Part shown: positions 16,966 to 25,940 of the stretch, one piece after another
Position numbering within the stretch: the stretch's first letter is position 1
Layout of the letters: each line of letters opens with the position of its first letter
From: Spirochaetota bacterium
GTDB lineage: Bacteria; Spirochaetota; B62-G9; DRHN01
NCBI GenBank assembly: GCA_020342115.1
Contig: CP070841.1
Span: 3,054,225 to 3,103,562, forward strand
Length of the DNA: 49,338 nucleotides
Reading direction: 5' to 3'
Program-made: the position numbers and the translations under genes
The notes under the pieces: model-generated
The model's database searches: none
What the model saw: the letters and a program-made list of their open reading frames with translations, nothing else
Told to the model about the DNA's origin: nothing

Positions 16966-18164
16966 ATAGATTCTGGGTAAAGCTCCTTATATTTTTATCT
17001 ATTCTTATCACCCTTTACGTTCCACTCAATGCCGAGTATTTTCTCCTCCCTGATGAGATTGTTCAGAGCTATTTCCCGATAGCAGAACAGTACACGATTC
17101 CAGAAGATCAAAGAGTTTCTCAGGTTTTAGTCCGAGCAAAGTACTATGAGGAAAGTGGGAATTACCGTCAGGCATCAAGATATTATGGATTTGCTTATAA
17201 TAAGGCTCAGGATTCAAATGTAGCACCTTATATTCGTTTCAAGCAGTGTTATCTACTCGAGAGTCTTTCAGAATCGATAAAGGCTCTAAAGGAGATACCG
17301 CTGCGCTTTCCGGATTTCCCATATAATGATGCCGTTTACTGGGAACTTGCAAGGCGCTATTATCTTAATGGCGATTATGAAGAGTGCATTACTACTCTTG
17401 AGGAGATTCTCGATCATGAGAGCGGGGGGGCAGAAGTTTTTACCCCCTATGTGTACGGCTTTCTCGGAGTCACCTACAAGGCAATAAACAGGAATGATGA
17501 TGCAGTTGATGCGTACCTGGCGGCAATCGAGAAGCTCGCTCAGTATGGAGATGAGAGAAGGCGACCTTTTATAGTGAGGAACTACCTCGAGATATCGAGA
17601 TCATATTTGGAAAAAAAGGATTATGATAGAGCATCAGACCTTCTTAAGAGAATAATAGGTTCGTGGGAAGATCCTATTATAAAACAGGAGGCCTATATCC
17701 TGCTCGCTGAAACCTTTGTGCAGAGCGGCAAGTCTGAATACGCTTATCGGATTTACTCATTACTTCTCGAGCAGTACCCGGACTCTCTGTACAGAGCCGG
17801 GGCTATGGATAGATTGGAAGAGCTAAAGGCAGATGGTGAAAACCTTGGAGAGGCAGTCGGGTTTGCAGTCGAAGATCCGAGGATCCCGAAGGGCAAATAC
17901 AAATTTGGAGAGGAGATTGAAGTTGTTAAAGATGCAGGATTTTTTATTCAGATTGGCTCGTTCAGTATTGAGAACAATGCCAGCAATCTAATCTCTGTCC
18001 TGAAAACTAAGGGATTCTCTGCGGTTGTTGTGGAAGCTGTTCATGAGCAGAAGCGAACCTTCAGGGTGTGGGTGGGCCCGCTTGAAACGCTTGCAAAAGC
18101 AAAGGAGTCATTAAAGGAGCTTGAGGACCTGGGGTACAAAGGGTTTATAGTAAGAGAGAAGTGA
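16953..18164 (+). CDS. Exported TPR protein with C-terminal SPOR domain
   Basis: 403 aa. Residues 1-28 form a signal peptide or anchor (RFWVKLLIFLSILITLYV, then NAEY). Tetratricopeptide-like helical repeats fill about 45-290 (for example AKYYEESGNYRQASRYY and LARRYYLNGDYEECITTL). Residues about 325-403 are a SPOR domain (FFIQIGSF at its start, TFRVWVGPL), which binds denuded peptidoglycan glycan strands, so the protein probably acts in the periplasm at sites of wall remodelling. RBS AAGGGAGG lies inside the miaB end, and mutS begins 1 nt after its stop: a tight miaB-SPOR-mutS operon. Confidence 0.85.
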   Translation: MPRLNRFWVKLLIFLSILITLYVPLNAEYFLLPDEIVQSYFPIAEQYTIPEDQRVSQVLVRAKYYEESGNYRQASRYYGFAYNKAQDSNVAPYIRFKQCYLLESLSESIKALKEIPLRFPDFPYNDAVYWELARRYYLNGDYEECITTLEEILDHESGGAEVFTPYVYGFLGVTYKAINRNDDAVDAYLAAIEKLAQYGDERRRPFIVRNYLEISRSYLEKKDYDRASDLLKRIIGSWEDPIIKQEAYILLAETFVQSGKSEYAYRIYSLLLEQYPDSLYRAGAMDRLEELKADGENLGEAVGFAVEDPRIPKGKYKFGEEIEVVKDAGFFIQIGSFSIENNASNLISVLKTKGFSAVVVEAVHEQKRTFRVWVGPLETLAKAKESLKELEDLGYKGFIVREK

Positions 18165-18165
18165 G

Positions 18166-20790
18166 ATGAAGAAAGAAACTCCGATGATGGTTCAGTACCA
18201 CAGGATAAAGCGGAATAATAAAGATGCCATCCTTCTCTTCAGACTCGGTGATTTTTATGAGATGTTCGAGAAAGATGCAGCAACGGCTTCTTCAATTCTG
18301 AACATTGCCCTTACCGCCCGAAATGGGGTGCCAATGTGCGGGTTCCCGCATCATGCTGCAGATGCATATATTGCAAAGCTTCTTAAAGATGGGCAAAAAG
18401 TAGCAATATGTGAGCAGCAGGAGGATCCGAAAGTTGCTAAGGGTGTTGTAAAGAGAGATGTAGTTGAGATCATTTCACCGGGCATAATAAGCGATCCAAA
18501 CCTGCTGGAAGGGAAAAACAACAACTGTATTGCCGCTATAACAGCGTTGGAGAAACGGGGAGAAATCCGGCTTGCGTGTGCCTCATTGGATATATCAACC
18601 GGGCAGTTCGTTTCAAACTACTTTCCCTCAGGTGACATCTTTGATAATATCTTGAATGAAATTACTGATAACGGTATTCGAGAGATCATATACCCCTCAA
18701 GCTATGAAGAGTTTGAATTCCTTCAAAAATTGAAAACCCTTGCTTCCAGGGTTGTCTTTAGAGGTGTTGATGAGTTTCAGTTTGATGAGACACACTGCAT
18801 TGAAGAGCTGAAGGAGCAGTTCTCGGTTGTGACAACGGACATCTTTGGTCTTCAGGATAGTCTCGAGATCATTGCGTGTGGAGCTGTACTATCCTATGTA
18901 AAGGATACGAGCAAGAGGGATATTTCACACATTAGATGGGTTAAGGCAAAGCGTGACAAGGATATCCTCTTCATAGATAATGCAACAAAGCGGCATCTTG
19001 AACTTACCGCGAACCAGACAGACGGAAGCGAGACTGCGACACTCCTTGCAGTACTCGATAGAACCGAAACCGCAGGTGGTACCCGACTGCTCAAAAAAAT
19101 CATCAACAATCCATCGAGCAACATAGCGGAGATAAACAACAGATTACTAAAGGTACAATTGTTTTTTAATAATAGCAGTTTAATTGGAGAGCTCAGGCCA
19201 TCTTTATCTCGTATTCTTGACCTTGAGAGAATTTTGTCAAAACTCTCATTAGGGAAGGGTACCGCACGGGATCTCGTCGCGCTTGCGAGTTCATTGAGCA
19301 GCTCAGGTAAGATAAAGGATAAACTTGAACGCATAGACCTGTTCTCTGAAGAAAAAGATGCTCTCGGTGATTTTTCACAGATCATTCATACTATCGAGTC
19401 GGGAATTGTTAATGATCCTCCGCTCTCTATAAAGGAGGGGGGATTTATAAAACCTGGCTTCAGTGAGAAGCTTGATGAGTATAAGGTTGTCACAAAGGAA
19501 AACAGGGAGTGGATTGCACGGTACCAGTCAGAGCAGCAGCGTAAACTTGGCATTTCTTCTTTGAAAGTGAAATACAACAAGATTATAGGTTACTACATCG
19601 AAGTAACAAAGCCAAATCTTAAGCTCGTACCAAAAGACTACATAAAAAAGCAGACTCTGGTAAATGCAGAGCGGTTTACAACCCATGAACTGCAGGAGCG
19701 TGAAATACGGTTGATGGAGGCTCGCGAGGAGGCAAACCGTCTCGAGCTTTCCCTCTTCGAGAAGATTAAGGATTCTGTTCTTGACTACACGCAGAAGATA
19801 TTCAAGGCTTCGGAGGCCATAGCAAAAATTGATGTTTTTCAATCTCTAGCAATCGTAGCAATGGAGAACAATTATTCAATGCCTGAGATTGTTGAAGAAA
19901 ACATTATTGACATAAAAGGGAGTCGTCACCCTGTAATAGAACAATTTGGAGAAGAACGGTTTATTGAAAACGACCTATATCTTAACGATACTGACAGGAG
20001 GGTCATGATTCTTACAGGTCCTAATATGGCAGGAAAATCCACATACCTGAGGCAGGCAGCACTCATAATAATTATGGCTCACATAGGGAGCTTTGTTCCA
20101 GCTAAGGAGGCAAGGCTGGGGATAGTGGACAGGCTTTTTTCACGTATTGGTGCATCTGACCGTCTGGTCAAGGGGGAGTCTACCTTTCTGGTTGAGATGA
20201 TAGAAACATCGCGAATTCTACACTATGCGAGCTCCAGGAGCTTTATCATCATGGATGAGATCGGTAGGGGGACATCCACCTATGATGGCCTCTCAATTGC
20301 ATGGGCTGTGCTTGAGTACCTTCTCAATGAAAACATGGTTGGAGCAAAGGTCCTCTTTGCAACACACTATCATGAGATCACCGCGATCGATAAATCGGAC
20401 GGTGTTGTGAACTATAACGTTACGGTTAAAGAGTGGAATAACAGTGTGATTTTTCTCAGGAAGGTAATTCCCGGTATTGCATCAAAGAGCTACGGCATAG
20501 AAGTGGCAAGAATGGCTGGCATCCCGGATAAAATAATTGAGAGAGCAAAATCTATCCTCAGCAAGCTTGAGACTGAGTATAGCTCTTATATTCCGACTCT
20601 CTCAAACGCAGGAATAAATGAAACTCGAAATAGAGAGGAAGAGAGCAATGAGTATAATCCACAGCTTGGGCTCTTCCCATCAGCCCATGAAGTTTTATTG
20701 AATGAACTTGGAAAGATTAATATCGATGATATTACCCCAATTGAGGCTCTGAACATACTTGAAAGACTGAAGAGGGGTTTGACTACATGA
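18166..20790 (+). CDS. mutS: DNA mismatch repair protein MutS
   Basis: 874 aa, full length for MutS. The mismatch-binding Phe-X-Glu is in GDFYEMF near residues 28-33. The ATPase Walker A GPNMAGKSTYLRQ lies near 618-630, followed by FSRIGASD (signature) and FIIMDEIGRGTS (Walker B). The clamp and lever regions between are intact. It recognises mispairs and recruits MutL, which is not in this window. Starts 1 nt after the SPOR gene stop (GAGAAG site). Confidence 0.97.
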   Translation: MKKETPMMVQYHRIKRNNKDAILLFRLGDFYEMFEKDAATASSILNIALTARNGVPMCGFPHHAADAYIAKLLKDGQKVAICEQQEDPKVAKGVVKRDVVEIISPGIISDPNLLEGKNNNCIAAITALEKRGEIRLACASLDISTGQFVSNYFPSGDIFDNILNEITDNGIREIIYPSSYEEFEFLQKLKTLASRVVFRGVDEFQFDETHCIEELKEQFSVVTTDIFGLQDSLEIIACGAVLSYVKDTSKRDISHIRWVKAKRDKDILFIDNATKRHLELTANQTDGSETATLLAVLDRTETAGGTRLLKKIINNPSSNIAEINNRLLKVQLFFNNSSLIGELRPSLSRILDLERILSKLSLGKGTARDLVALASSLSSSGKIKDKLERIDLFSEEKDALGDFSQIIHTIESGIVNDPPLSIKEGGFIKPGFSEKLDEYKVVTKENREWIARYQSEQQRKLGISSLKVKYNKIIGYYIEVTKPNLKLVPKDYIKKQTLVNAERFTTHELQEREIRLMEAREEANRLELSLFEKIKDSVLDYTQKIFKASEAIAKIDVFQSLAIVAMENNYSMPEIVEENIIDIKGSRHPVIEQFGEERFIENDLYLNDTDRRVMILTGPNMAGKSTYLRQAALIIIMAHIGSFVPAKEARLGIVDRLFSRIGASDRLVKGESTFLVEMIETSRILHYASSRSFIIMDEIGRGTSTYDGLSIAWAVLEYLLNENMVGAKVLFATHYHEITAIDKSDGVVNYNVTVKEWNNSVIFLRKVIPGIASKSYGIEVARMAGIPDKIIERAKSILSKLETEYSSYIPTLSNAGINETRNREEESNEYNPQLGLFPSAHEVLLNELGKINIDDITPIEALNILERLKRGLTT

Positions 20791-20805
20791 AATATTGGAT
20801 TGAAC

Positions 20806-21096
20806 ATGAGTAGTTTTTTTTCCGGTCCGGGAACCTATTTTTACTGGTCTGACGTTGTTATAGCGCTTGGTGTATACATTCTTGCGCTCATTCTTATTCT
20901 GAAACACAAACGAGGGTATATCACTCCGGTATTATTTTTTGGCCTTTTCATCTTCCCCCTTCAGTTCAGCATATGGTTTTTATCATCAAAATTACCAGTT
21001 GCATTGGTATCCTCAGGTATCAACTTTCTTGAAATCTTTTACCTTCTTTTACTCAAGCTAACCCTTCTTGTATCCCTTCTCTCACTGAGAAGATAG
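20806..21096 (+). CDS. Small predicted membrane protein
   Basis: 96 aa from ATG 20806 (TTG 20800 is in frame but has no better site). Three hydrophobic segments are visible, about 12-32 (VVIALGVYILALILIL), 40-58 and 66-88, with basic KHKRG and terminal LRR, giving a three-helix inner-membrane protein. Family not recognised. It begins 15 nt after mutS and is probably the last gene of that operon; it ends just before the rplU promoter. Confidence 0.6.
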   Translation: MSSFFSGPGTYFYWSDVVIALGVYILALILILKHKRGYITPVLFFGLFIFPLQFSIWFLSSKLPVALVSSGINFLEIFYLLLLKLTLLVSLLSLRR

Positions 21097-21138
21097 GGTT
21101 GTGTTGATTATAGCGAAACATTCGAACCTCAATAGCAG

Positions 21139-21167
21139 TTGACTTTATCAAGAATCCTTTATATTTT
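21139..21167 (+). promoter_or_regulatory. Probable promoter for rplU-rpmA
   Basis: TTGACT (21139-21144) and TATTTT (21162-21167) are 17 nt apart, with the L21 start codon 24 nt beyond the -10 and GGAGAAG as ribosome site. The good spacing and location at the head of the ribosomal-protein genes support it. Confidence 0.55.
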
Positions 21168-21191
21168 ATCGTAAATCATTTGGAGAAGTAA

Positions 21192-21512
21192 ATGTACTCA
21201 ATTGTTGAGCTGAACAACCGGCAGTACAAGTTAGAGGAAGGAAAGCCGATCCTCGTGGATAAACTCGATGCAAAAGAGAATGATGAAATAGTCATCGATA
21301 AGGTCCTGCTTCTTCGGGATGACAAAGAAGGAGTCAAGATCGGAACTCCATATATAAAAGGTGTAAAACTCAAAGCAAAGGTGCTTGGTAACATAAAAGG
21401 TACAAAAGTTCGAGTGTTTAAATATAAACGGAGAAAGGATTACCGAAGAACCATAGGTTCAAGACCTGAATATACGAAGATACTCGTAGAGAAGATCGAA
21501 GGAGGTAAGTAG
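21192..21512 (+). CDS. rplU: 50S ribosomal protein L21
   Basis: 106 aa, standard length. [19 protein letters not shown] at the N-terminus, [19 protein letters not shown] and the final YTKILVEKI are the family signature. First gene of the L21-L27-Obg run, preceded by its own promoter. Unlike Firmicutes there is no Prp protease gene between rplU and rpmA, consistent with the L27 lacking an N-terminal extension. Confidence 0.97.
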   Translation: MYSIVELNNRQYKLEEGKPILVDKLDAKENDEIVIDKVLLLRDDKEGVKIGTPYIKGVKLKAKVLGNIKGTKVRVFKYKRRKDYRRTIGSRPEYTKILVEKIEGGK

Positions 21513-21514
21513 AC

Positions 21515-21772
21515 ATGGCACATAAAAAGGGAGGCGGAAGCACAAAAAACAGCAAAGACAGTCATGCAAAACGACTTGGTATAAAAAGGTTTAGTGGCCA
21601 GAAAGTAAAGGGGGGGACGATCCTTGTGCGTCAGAGAGGGACACGCATCCACCCTGGAAAGAATGTGAGCATTGGAAAGGACGATACTCTCTTTTCGAAG
21701 ATCGACGGTATTGTGGCTTTTGAGAGCCATAAAGGGGGTAGAAAGAAGGTTTCTGTTTACCAGGATACCTAG
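21515..21772 (+). CDS. rpmA: 50S ribosomal protein L27
   Basis: 85 aa. N-terminal [20 protein letters not shown], then QRGTRIHPG and GRKKVSVY are diagnostic. The protein begins directly with MAHKKGG, so no Prp-cleaved extension is present. It starts 2 nt after the rplU stop, using GGAGG at the end of that gene. A 111-nt spacer to obg has no clear terminator. Confidence 0.97.
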   Translation: MAHKKGGGSTKNSKDSHAKRLGIKRFSGQKVKGGTILVRQRGTRIHPGKNVSIGKDDTLFSKIDGIVAFESHKGGRKKVSVYQDT

Positions 21773-21883
21773 CAACACTCAGGATACAACCTTATCATAA
21801 AATAACCAGTCTTATACAATCAAACCATATCACACTTACCATTTGTAGTAATATTATTTATTTTAGTAGTATAGGAAGTGACA

Positions 21884-22879
21884 ATGTCACGATTTGTCGA
21901 TGAGGCAAAAATAGTTATCAAATCCGGACATGGAGGGAAAGGAGCGGTGTCTTTCAGAAGAGAAAAGTATGTCCCGAAAGGGGGTCCGGATGGAGGTGAC
22001 GGTGGAGATGGAGGCGATGTAATATTCAAGGTGAGCGATACACTTAGGTCGTTGTACGACCATAAATTAAAGAGGATTTACAAAGCAAAGGATGGAAAAG
22101 CAGGATCAAAGAATAACAAAAAAGGACCAATGGGCGAAGCTTGTATCATCTTTGTACCCCCGGGTACAGTCATACTCGAAAAGGAATCCAATAGAATACT
22201 TGCAGATTTAGCCGAAACATCTGAAGTAATGCTTCTGAAGGGAGGGAAAGGTGGGTACGGTAACGCACGGTTTTCTACTTCAACAAACCAGACACCCCGT
22301 TATGCTCAGGAGGGTAAACCTGGCCGCGAGCTCGAACTCCTACTACAAATAAAAACAATCGCGGATATCGGGATAGTAGGTCTTCCAAATGCCGGTAAAT
22401 CGACGCTTCTATCGGTGCTTACAGAAGCAAAACCAAAGGTTGGAGCGTATCCTTTCACCACTCTTTCACCAAATCTTGGAATCATGAATTACAAAAATGT
22501 TAAGCAGGTGGTTATTGCTGATGTACCGGGACTCATAGAAGGAGCCAGCCGTGGTATCGGGCTTGGGATCAGATTTCTGAAGCATATAGAGCGTACAAGG
22601 GCATTAATCATGCTTATCGACCTTGTGGATGGAGATTTTTCAAAAAAGCATGAGGTTCTGCTAAAAGAGATGGGCGAGTATTCAGATACACTGCTTGCAA
22701 AACCTCTACTCTTCGTTGGCAGCAAACTGGATGCTGCCGGCAGGTCAAAGGAGGCTGAATTCCTCAAATCTTCCATGCCAGGGGAAAAGCTCTGTATCTC
22801 TTCACTCACAAGGGCAAATATTGATATCTTAGAGAACAAGATTGTATCTATCTTGGAGCAGGGAAATGGTCTCACATAA
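21884..22879 (+). CDS. obg: GTPase Obg (CgtA)
   Basis: 331 aa from ATG 21884, giving the usual FVDEAKI start; the GTG at 21878 overlaps the GGAAG ribosome site and is rejected. Residues 1-158 form the glycine-rich Obg fold (GHGGKGAVSFRREK, GGDGGDGGD). The G domain has G1 GLPNAGKST, G3 DVPGLIEGA and G4 SKLD. The C-terminal OCT domain seen in Firmicutes is absent, as in many other phyla. It assists 50S assembly and stress signalling, matching the neighbouring L21 and L27. It overlaps nadD by 14 nt. Confidence 0.96.
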   Translation: MSRFVDEAKIVIKSGHGGKGAVSFRREKYVPKGGPDGGDGGDGGDVIFKVSDTLRSLYDHKLKRIYKAKDGKAGSKNNKKGPMGEACIIFVPPGTVILEKESNRILADLAETSEVMLLKGGKGGYGNARFSTSTNQTPRYAQEGKPGRELELLLQIKTIADIGIVGLPNAGKSTLLSVLTEAKPKVGAYPFTTLSPNLGIMNYKNVKQVVIADVPGLIEGASRGIGLGIRFLKHIERTRALIMLIDLVDGDFSKKHEVLLKEMGEYSDTLLAKPLLFVGSKLDAAGRSKEAEFLKSSMPGEKLCISSLTRANIDILENKIVSILEQGNGLT

Positions 22880-23474
22880 ATTAGGAGTTTTTGGAGGTAC
22901 ATTTAATCCAATACACATTGCTCACCTTAGGCTCGCCGAAGATGTGAGAGAATCATTCAGCCTAGAGAGCATCATTTTTATACCAACAAATGACCCTCCT
23001 CATAAGAATATTCCTGCGTATATAGATCCGCAGCATCGTTTGAGAATGTTGGAACTCGCAGTTAACGGTATCGAGTATTTTAAGCTTGATGATATTGAGA
23101 TAAAACGTGGAGGTATTTCGTACACAATTAACACAGTCGAATATATCTATGAGAACTTCGAGTTTGATGGCAAGCCATTTTTTATAATAGGTTCTGACCT
23201 TGCTAATGAAATACATACATGGAAAGAAATAGATATTCTGCTTCAACGAGTATACTTCGTTGTGCTTATCAGAGATGGATTTCCAATCTTGGAAAACCAG
23301 TATTTTCCTGCTGCTTCACTGCACAAGACATGGGACAGATTTGAAAGGAGGAAGATCGATATAACATCTTCTGAGATCAGAAAAAGGGTAAAGGAGCGTA
23401 GGAGCATCAGATATCTTGTACCTGATGAGGTTTTGGAGTATATTAAGGAGAAGCGGCTGTATATAGTTGACTAG
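22866..23474 (+). CDS. nadD: Nicotinate-nucleotide adenylyltransferase NadD
   Basis: 202 aa from ATG 22866, which places GVFGGTFNPIHIAH at the N-terminus as expected; an in-frame TTG 24 nt earlier is discarded. The nucleotidyltransferase motifs GTFNPIH and C-terminal ITSSEIRKRV (the SxxxR motif) are intact. It converts nicotinate mononucleotide to deamido-NAD. It overlaps the obg end by 14 nt, so the two are coupled, an arrangement common in many bacteria. Confidence 0.94.
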   Translation: MVSHKLGVFGGTFNPIHIAHLRLAEDVRESFSLESIIFIPTNDPPHKNIPAYIDPQHRLRMLELAVNGIEYFKLDDIEIKRGGISYTINTVEYIYENFEFDGKPFFIIGSDLANEIHTWKEIDILLQRVYFVVLIRDGFPILENQYFPAASLHKTWDRFERRKIDITSSEIRKRVKERRSIRYLVPDEVLEYIKEKRLYIVD

Positions 23475-23485
23475 ACAGGTTATAG

Positions 23486-24073
23486 ATGAAATCAATTGAA
23501 AAGGGTATTCGGTCTTATATAACAGAAGAGCGGTTTTCCCATTCTCAGGGGGTAAGGGATACTGCTGTTTCACTCGCAATCCGGTACCAGTGTGATGAAG
23601 AAAAAGCATCTATCGCAGCCCTTTTACATGATGTTGCGCGAGATCTGTCTCTTGAGCGTATGCAGAGAATCGTTAAGAGTAACTGTGGCGCTATTTATGC
23701 CTCTGATATTGTTTTCAACAACCCGGGACTCCTTCATGCACGTGCAGGAAGAATCATAGCTCAGGAAGAGTTTGATGTTCAGGATGAGGATATACTGCAA
23801 AGCATTGAGCTGCATACTACTGGAGGGGAGGGGATGAGTCTTCTCAATAAGGTTGTATTTATCGCCGATTATACCGAGCCTGGAAGGAAATTTAGAGGTG
23901 TTGGTGAAGCCAGAAAGCTTGCAAGAAGGAGCATTGATGAGACAGTATTATATATATTCAAATCAATGATCAGCAAACTCATACAGAAGGGAGTATATAT
24001 CTGTAAAGAAACCCTTCTCGGATATAACGAGCATGTGCTTGATTTTAAAGGGGATGCCATTGGTCGCTGGTGA
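23486..24073 (+). CDS. yqeK: HD-domain hydrolase YqeK (symmetrical Ap4A hydrolase type)
   Basis: 195 aa. His19 (FSHSQGV) and His48-Asp49 (ALLHDVARD) begin the HD metal site, and the later ELHTTGGEGMSLLNK and VVFIADYTEPGR blocks are typical of YqeK, which cleaves Ap4A symmetrically. It follows nadD by 11 nt. Its stop codon TGA (24071-24073) lies inside the left end of the second large repeat (CTGGTGAATGATTG), so its last residues GRW are encoded by repeat DNA. Confidence 0.92.
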   Translation: MKSIEKGIRSYITEERFSHSQGVRDTAVSLAIRYQCDEEKASIAALLHDVARDLSLERMQRIVKSNCGAIYASDIVFNNPGLLHARAGRIIAQEEFDVQDEDILQSIELHTTGGEGMSLLNKVVFIADYTEPGRKFRGVGEARKLARRSIDETVLYIFKSMISKLIQKGVYICKETLLGYNEHVLDFKGDAIGRW

Positions 24074-24297
24074 ATGATTGCTAATGTTATAATTTAAAAA
24101 TAACCATGCTCGTGAATCAATTCTTAGATAACTTTTATTTAATACGACCTGATATCTTATGTATAAAGAATTGATTCTTTAGTTGTTAGATAAATCTAAC
24201 AACTAACTATTAGTTCTGTAACTATTGAATTATAATGAATTATATTATATACATTTATTCTATTTGTTAAGAAGATTAATTATTCACCACGAACTAA
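24064..24297 (+). repeat. 234-bp palindrome-bounded intergenic repeat, copy 2
   Basis: About 90% identical by eye to 9528-9761, in the same orientation. Ends are CTGGTGAATGATTG (from 24067) and the inverted ATTAATTATTCACCACG (ending at 24291). The internal hairpins AAGAATTGATTC/GAATCAATTCTT and TTGTTAGAT/ATCTAACAA are conserved exactly, and the differences cluster outside them and at the right end. It lies between yqeK and the LCP gene in an otherwise tight operon, overlapping the last three codons of yqeK. Confidence 0.82.
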
Positions 24298-24333
24298 TTG
24301 CACAGTAATCATAGAGAGGAGAACAGGATAAGT

Positions 24334-25551
24334 ATGGGAATAAAGGTCTCTGACATTCGATTTCAATATAACAATAAGAGGTCTGAATTCGATTGGGTTA
24401 GCATTCTTTTAATCCTTCTTGCTATCGCCATTATTATTGGCACAATACTTTTTATATTCTATTTCAGAAAGAGTAAGGTTGAAGAGCTCTTTGAGAAGGA
24501 GACCACTATTTCGTGGATATCTGTTGAGAATAATAAGCGAAAAACAGAATCAATACTTCTAAACTTCTATAATCCTAAGACCAAGAAGCTTGCCGTACTG
24601 GTAGTCCCTTCAAGGACAAGATTGAAAGTCGACTATGAAGATAAACCAAAATACGACATTGTACAGAATATCTACTCTAATGGGGGGGCCGGGATCGTAA
24701 AGAAAACCATGGAAAAGCTGACAGACATGACGTTTGACTTTTACTTCATATATGATTTAAATGATGTAGAAAGGTTTGTTGATCTCATTGAAGGGCTTGA
24801 AGTGTACAGCCCGAATAATCTGAACTATATTGATGCCCAGAACAATATCTTCATTAAAATACCCAAGGGGAAGGTGAAGCTTGATGGGGCCAAGACAAAA
24901 GAGTTTCTTCTCTTCAAGCATGGAAAATCCGGACCAAAGACTATGGTGGAGAATCACAGAATAGTTGCTGAGGCTCTCTTGGATAGGATAGGAGATGTTG
25001 AATTACTCATTGAAAACACCAGAGTGTCTAAAATCGTCACCAAAAACATTGATACAAACTTGAATAAAAGAGATTTAAAGATACTTGTAGACGAGATGAA
25101 AGCTGTGAACTCATCGAGACTTCTTTTCTATAGAATGTATGGTAAGAATACTGTAATTGAGAATGAGAGCTTCATCACTCCTATAGAGGATGGGAGCTGG
25201 CTAAGAGTACGGATTGAGAATGTAAAAAATTTTATAAATGATGAAGGTCCGTCACCTGTTGGAGATGAGCTTAATATCGAAATACTGAACGGCTCCACCA
25301 ATCCAGGGCAGGCACAGAGTTTACGCAACTATTTCGTCGAGTATGGCTTCAATATCGTCCATTATGGAAATGCACTACGAAGCGATTATGATAAAACATT
25401 GGTGATCGATAGGATAGGAAGGCCCTCTCTTGCCAAGCGCATAGCAGATATCATCAACTGCAAGGAAGTGCATACGAGGATAGATAAGACTCTTATGGTT
25501 GATGTGACTATTGTTATTGGTAATGATTTTGAGGGAAGATTTGTGAGATGA
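24334..25551 (+). CDS. LytR-CpsA-Psr (LCP) family-like protein with LytR_C domain
   Basis: 405 aa from ATG 24334 (TTG 24298 lies in repeat-flank DNA). One transmembrane helix near 20-44 (WVSILLILLAIAIIIGTILF) leaves an extracytoplasmic protein. Residues about 70-215 resemble an LCP domain and about 300-395 a LytR_C domain (LNIEILNGS onward). LCP enzymes move undecaprenyl-linked glycans to the wall, but the arginines that hold the pyrophosphate are mostly replaced here: VPSRTRLKV instead of PRDT-type, and GKSGPKTMVENHR instead of a DFGRIxRQQ-type block. It may be non-catalytic. Its stop overlaps the rsfS start (ATGA). Confidence 0.72.
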   Translation: MGIKVSDIRFQYNNKRSEFDWVSILLILLAIAIIIGTILFIFYFRKSKVEELFEKETTISWISVENNKRKTESILLNFYNPKTKKLAVLVVPSRTRLKVDYEDKPKYDIVQNIYSNGGAGIVKKTMEKLTDMTFDFYFIYDLNDVERFVDLIEGLEVYSPNNLNYIDAQNNIFIKIPKGKVKLDGAKTKEFLLFKHGKSGPKTMVENHRIVAEALLDRIGDVELLIENTRVSKIVTKNIDTNLNKRDLKILVDEMKAVNSSRLLFYRMYGKNTVIENESFITPIEDGSWLRVRIENVKNFINDEGPSPVGDELNIEILNGSTNPGQAQSLRNYFVEYGFNIVHYGNALRSDYDKTLVIDRIGRPSLAKRIADIINCKEVHTRIDKTLMVDVTIVIGNDFEGRFVR

Positions 25552-25940
25552 AATCAGGAGGTGAGAAGCAGAACCATCCATATAGCGATATGAACACTAT
25601 AGTGCTGGATACAGCTGAGCTTTTAAAAGATAAAAAGGCACAGGATATCCTGGTTCTTGATATGAAGGGATATACCACTATTACGGATTATTTTATCATA
25701 TGTACTGTGACATCAGCCGTACAGATAAAGGCTTTAATCCGGTATTTAGAAGAGTTCATGGATCAGCGAAATCTAGAGGCGCTCACTGGAAAGGTCAATA
25801 TTGATTCTCCATGGGTACTTCTGGACTACAATTACTTCATTGTCCATATATTCTTACAGGAGGGTAGAGAATATTACCAGCTGGAGAAACTCTGGTCAGA
25901 TGCCAAGGTTTTGTATTCCCATAGAGGTGGCGCTTTATGA
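25548..25940 (+). CDS. rsfS: Ribosomal silencing factor RsfS
   Basis: 130 aa, family length 105-130. LVLDMKGYTTITDYFIICT and SPWVLLDYNYFIVHIF are the RsfS/Iojap signature. It binds L14 and blocks subunit joining in starved cells. The ATG overlaps the LCP stop (ATGA) and its own stop overlaps plsC (ATGA), so it is translationally coupled on both sides. An internal ATG at 25590 would shorten the non-conserved start. Confidence 0.94.
   Translation: MKSGGEKQNHPYSDMNTIVLDTAELLKDKKAQDILVLDMKGYTTITDYFIICTVTSAVQIKALIRYLEEFMDQRNLEALTGKVNIDSPWVLLDYNYFIVHIFLQEGREYYQLEKLWSDAKVLYSHRGGAL

Noticed and set aside
18894..19385. Minus-strand frame of 163 codons inside mutS
   Set aside because: mutS has full motifs on the other strand; the antisense frame has none.
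24298..24333. Longer LCP gene start at TTG 24298
   Set aside because: These codons fall in the DNA flanking the repeat and precede a ribosome site; the ATG at 24334 puts the membrane helix at a normal distance.
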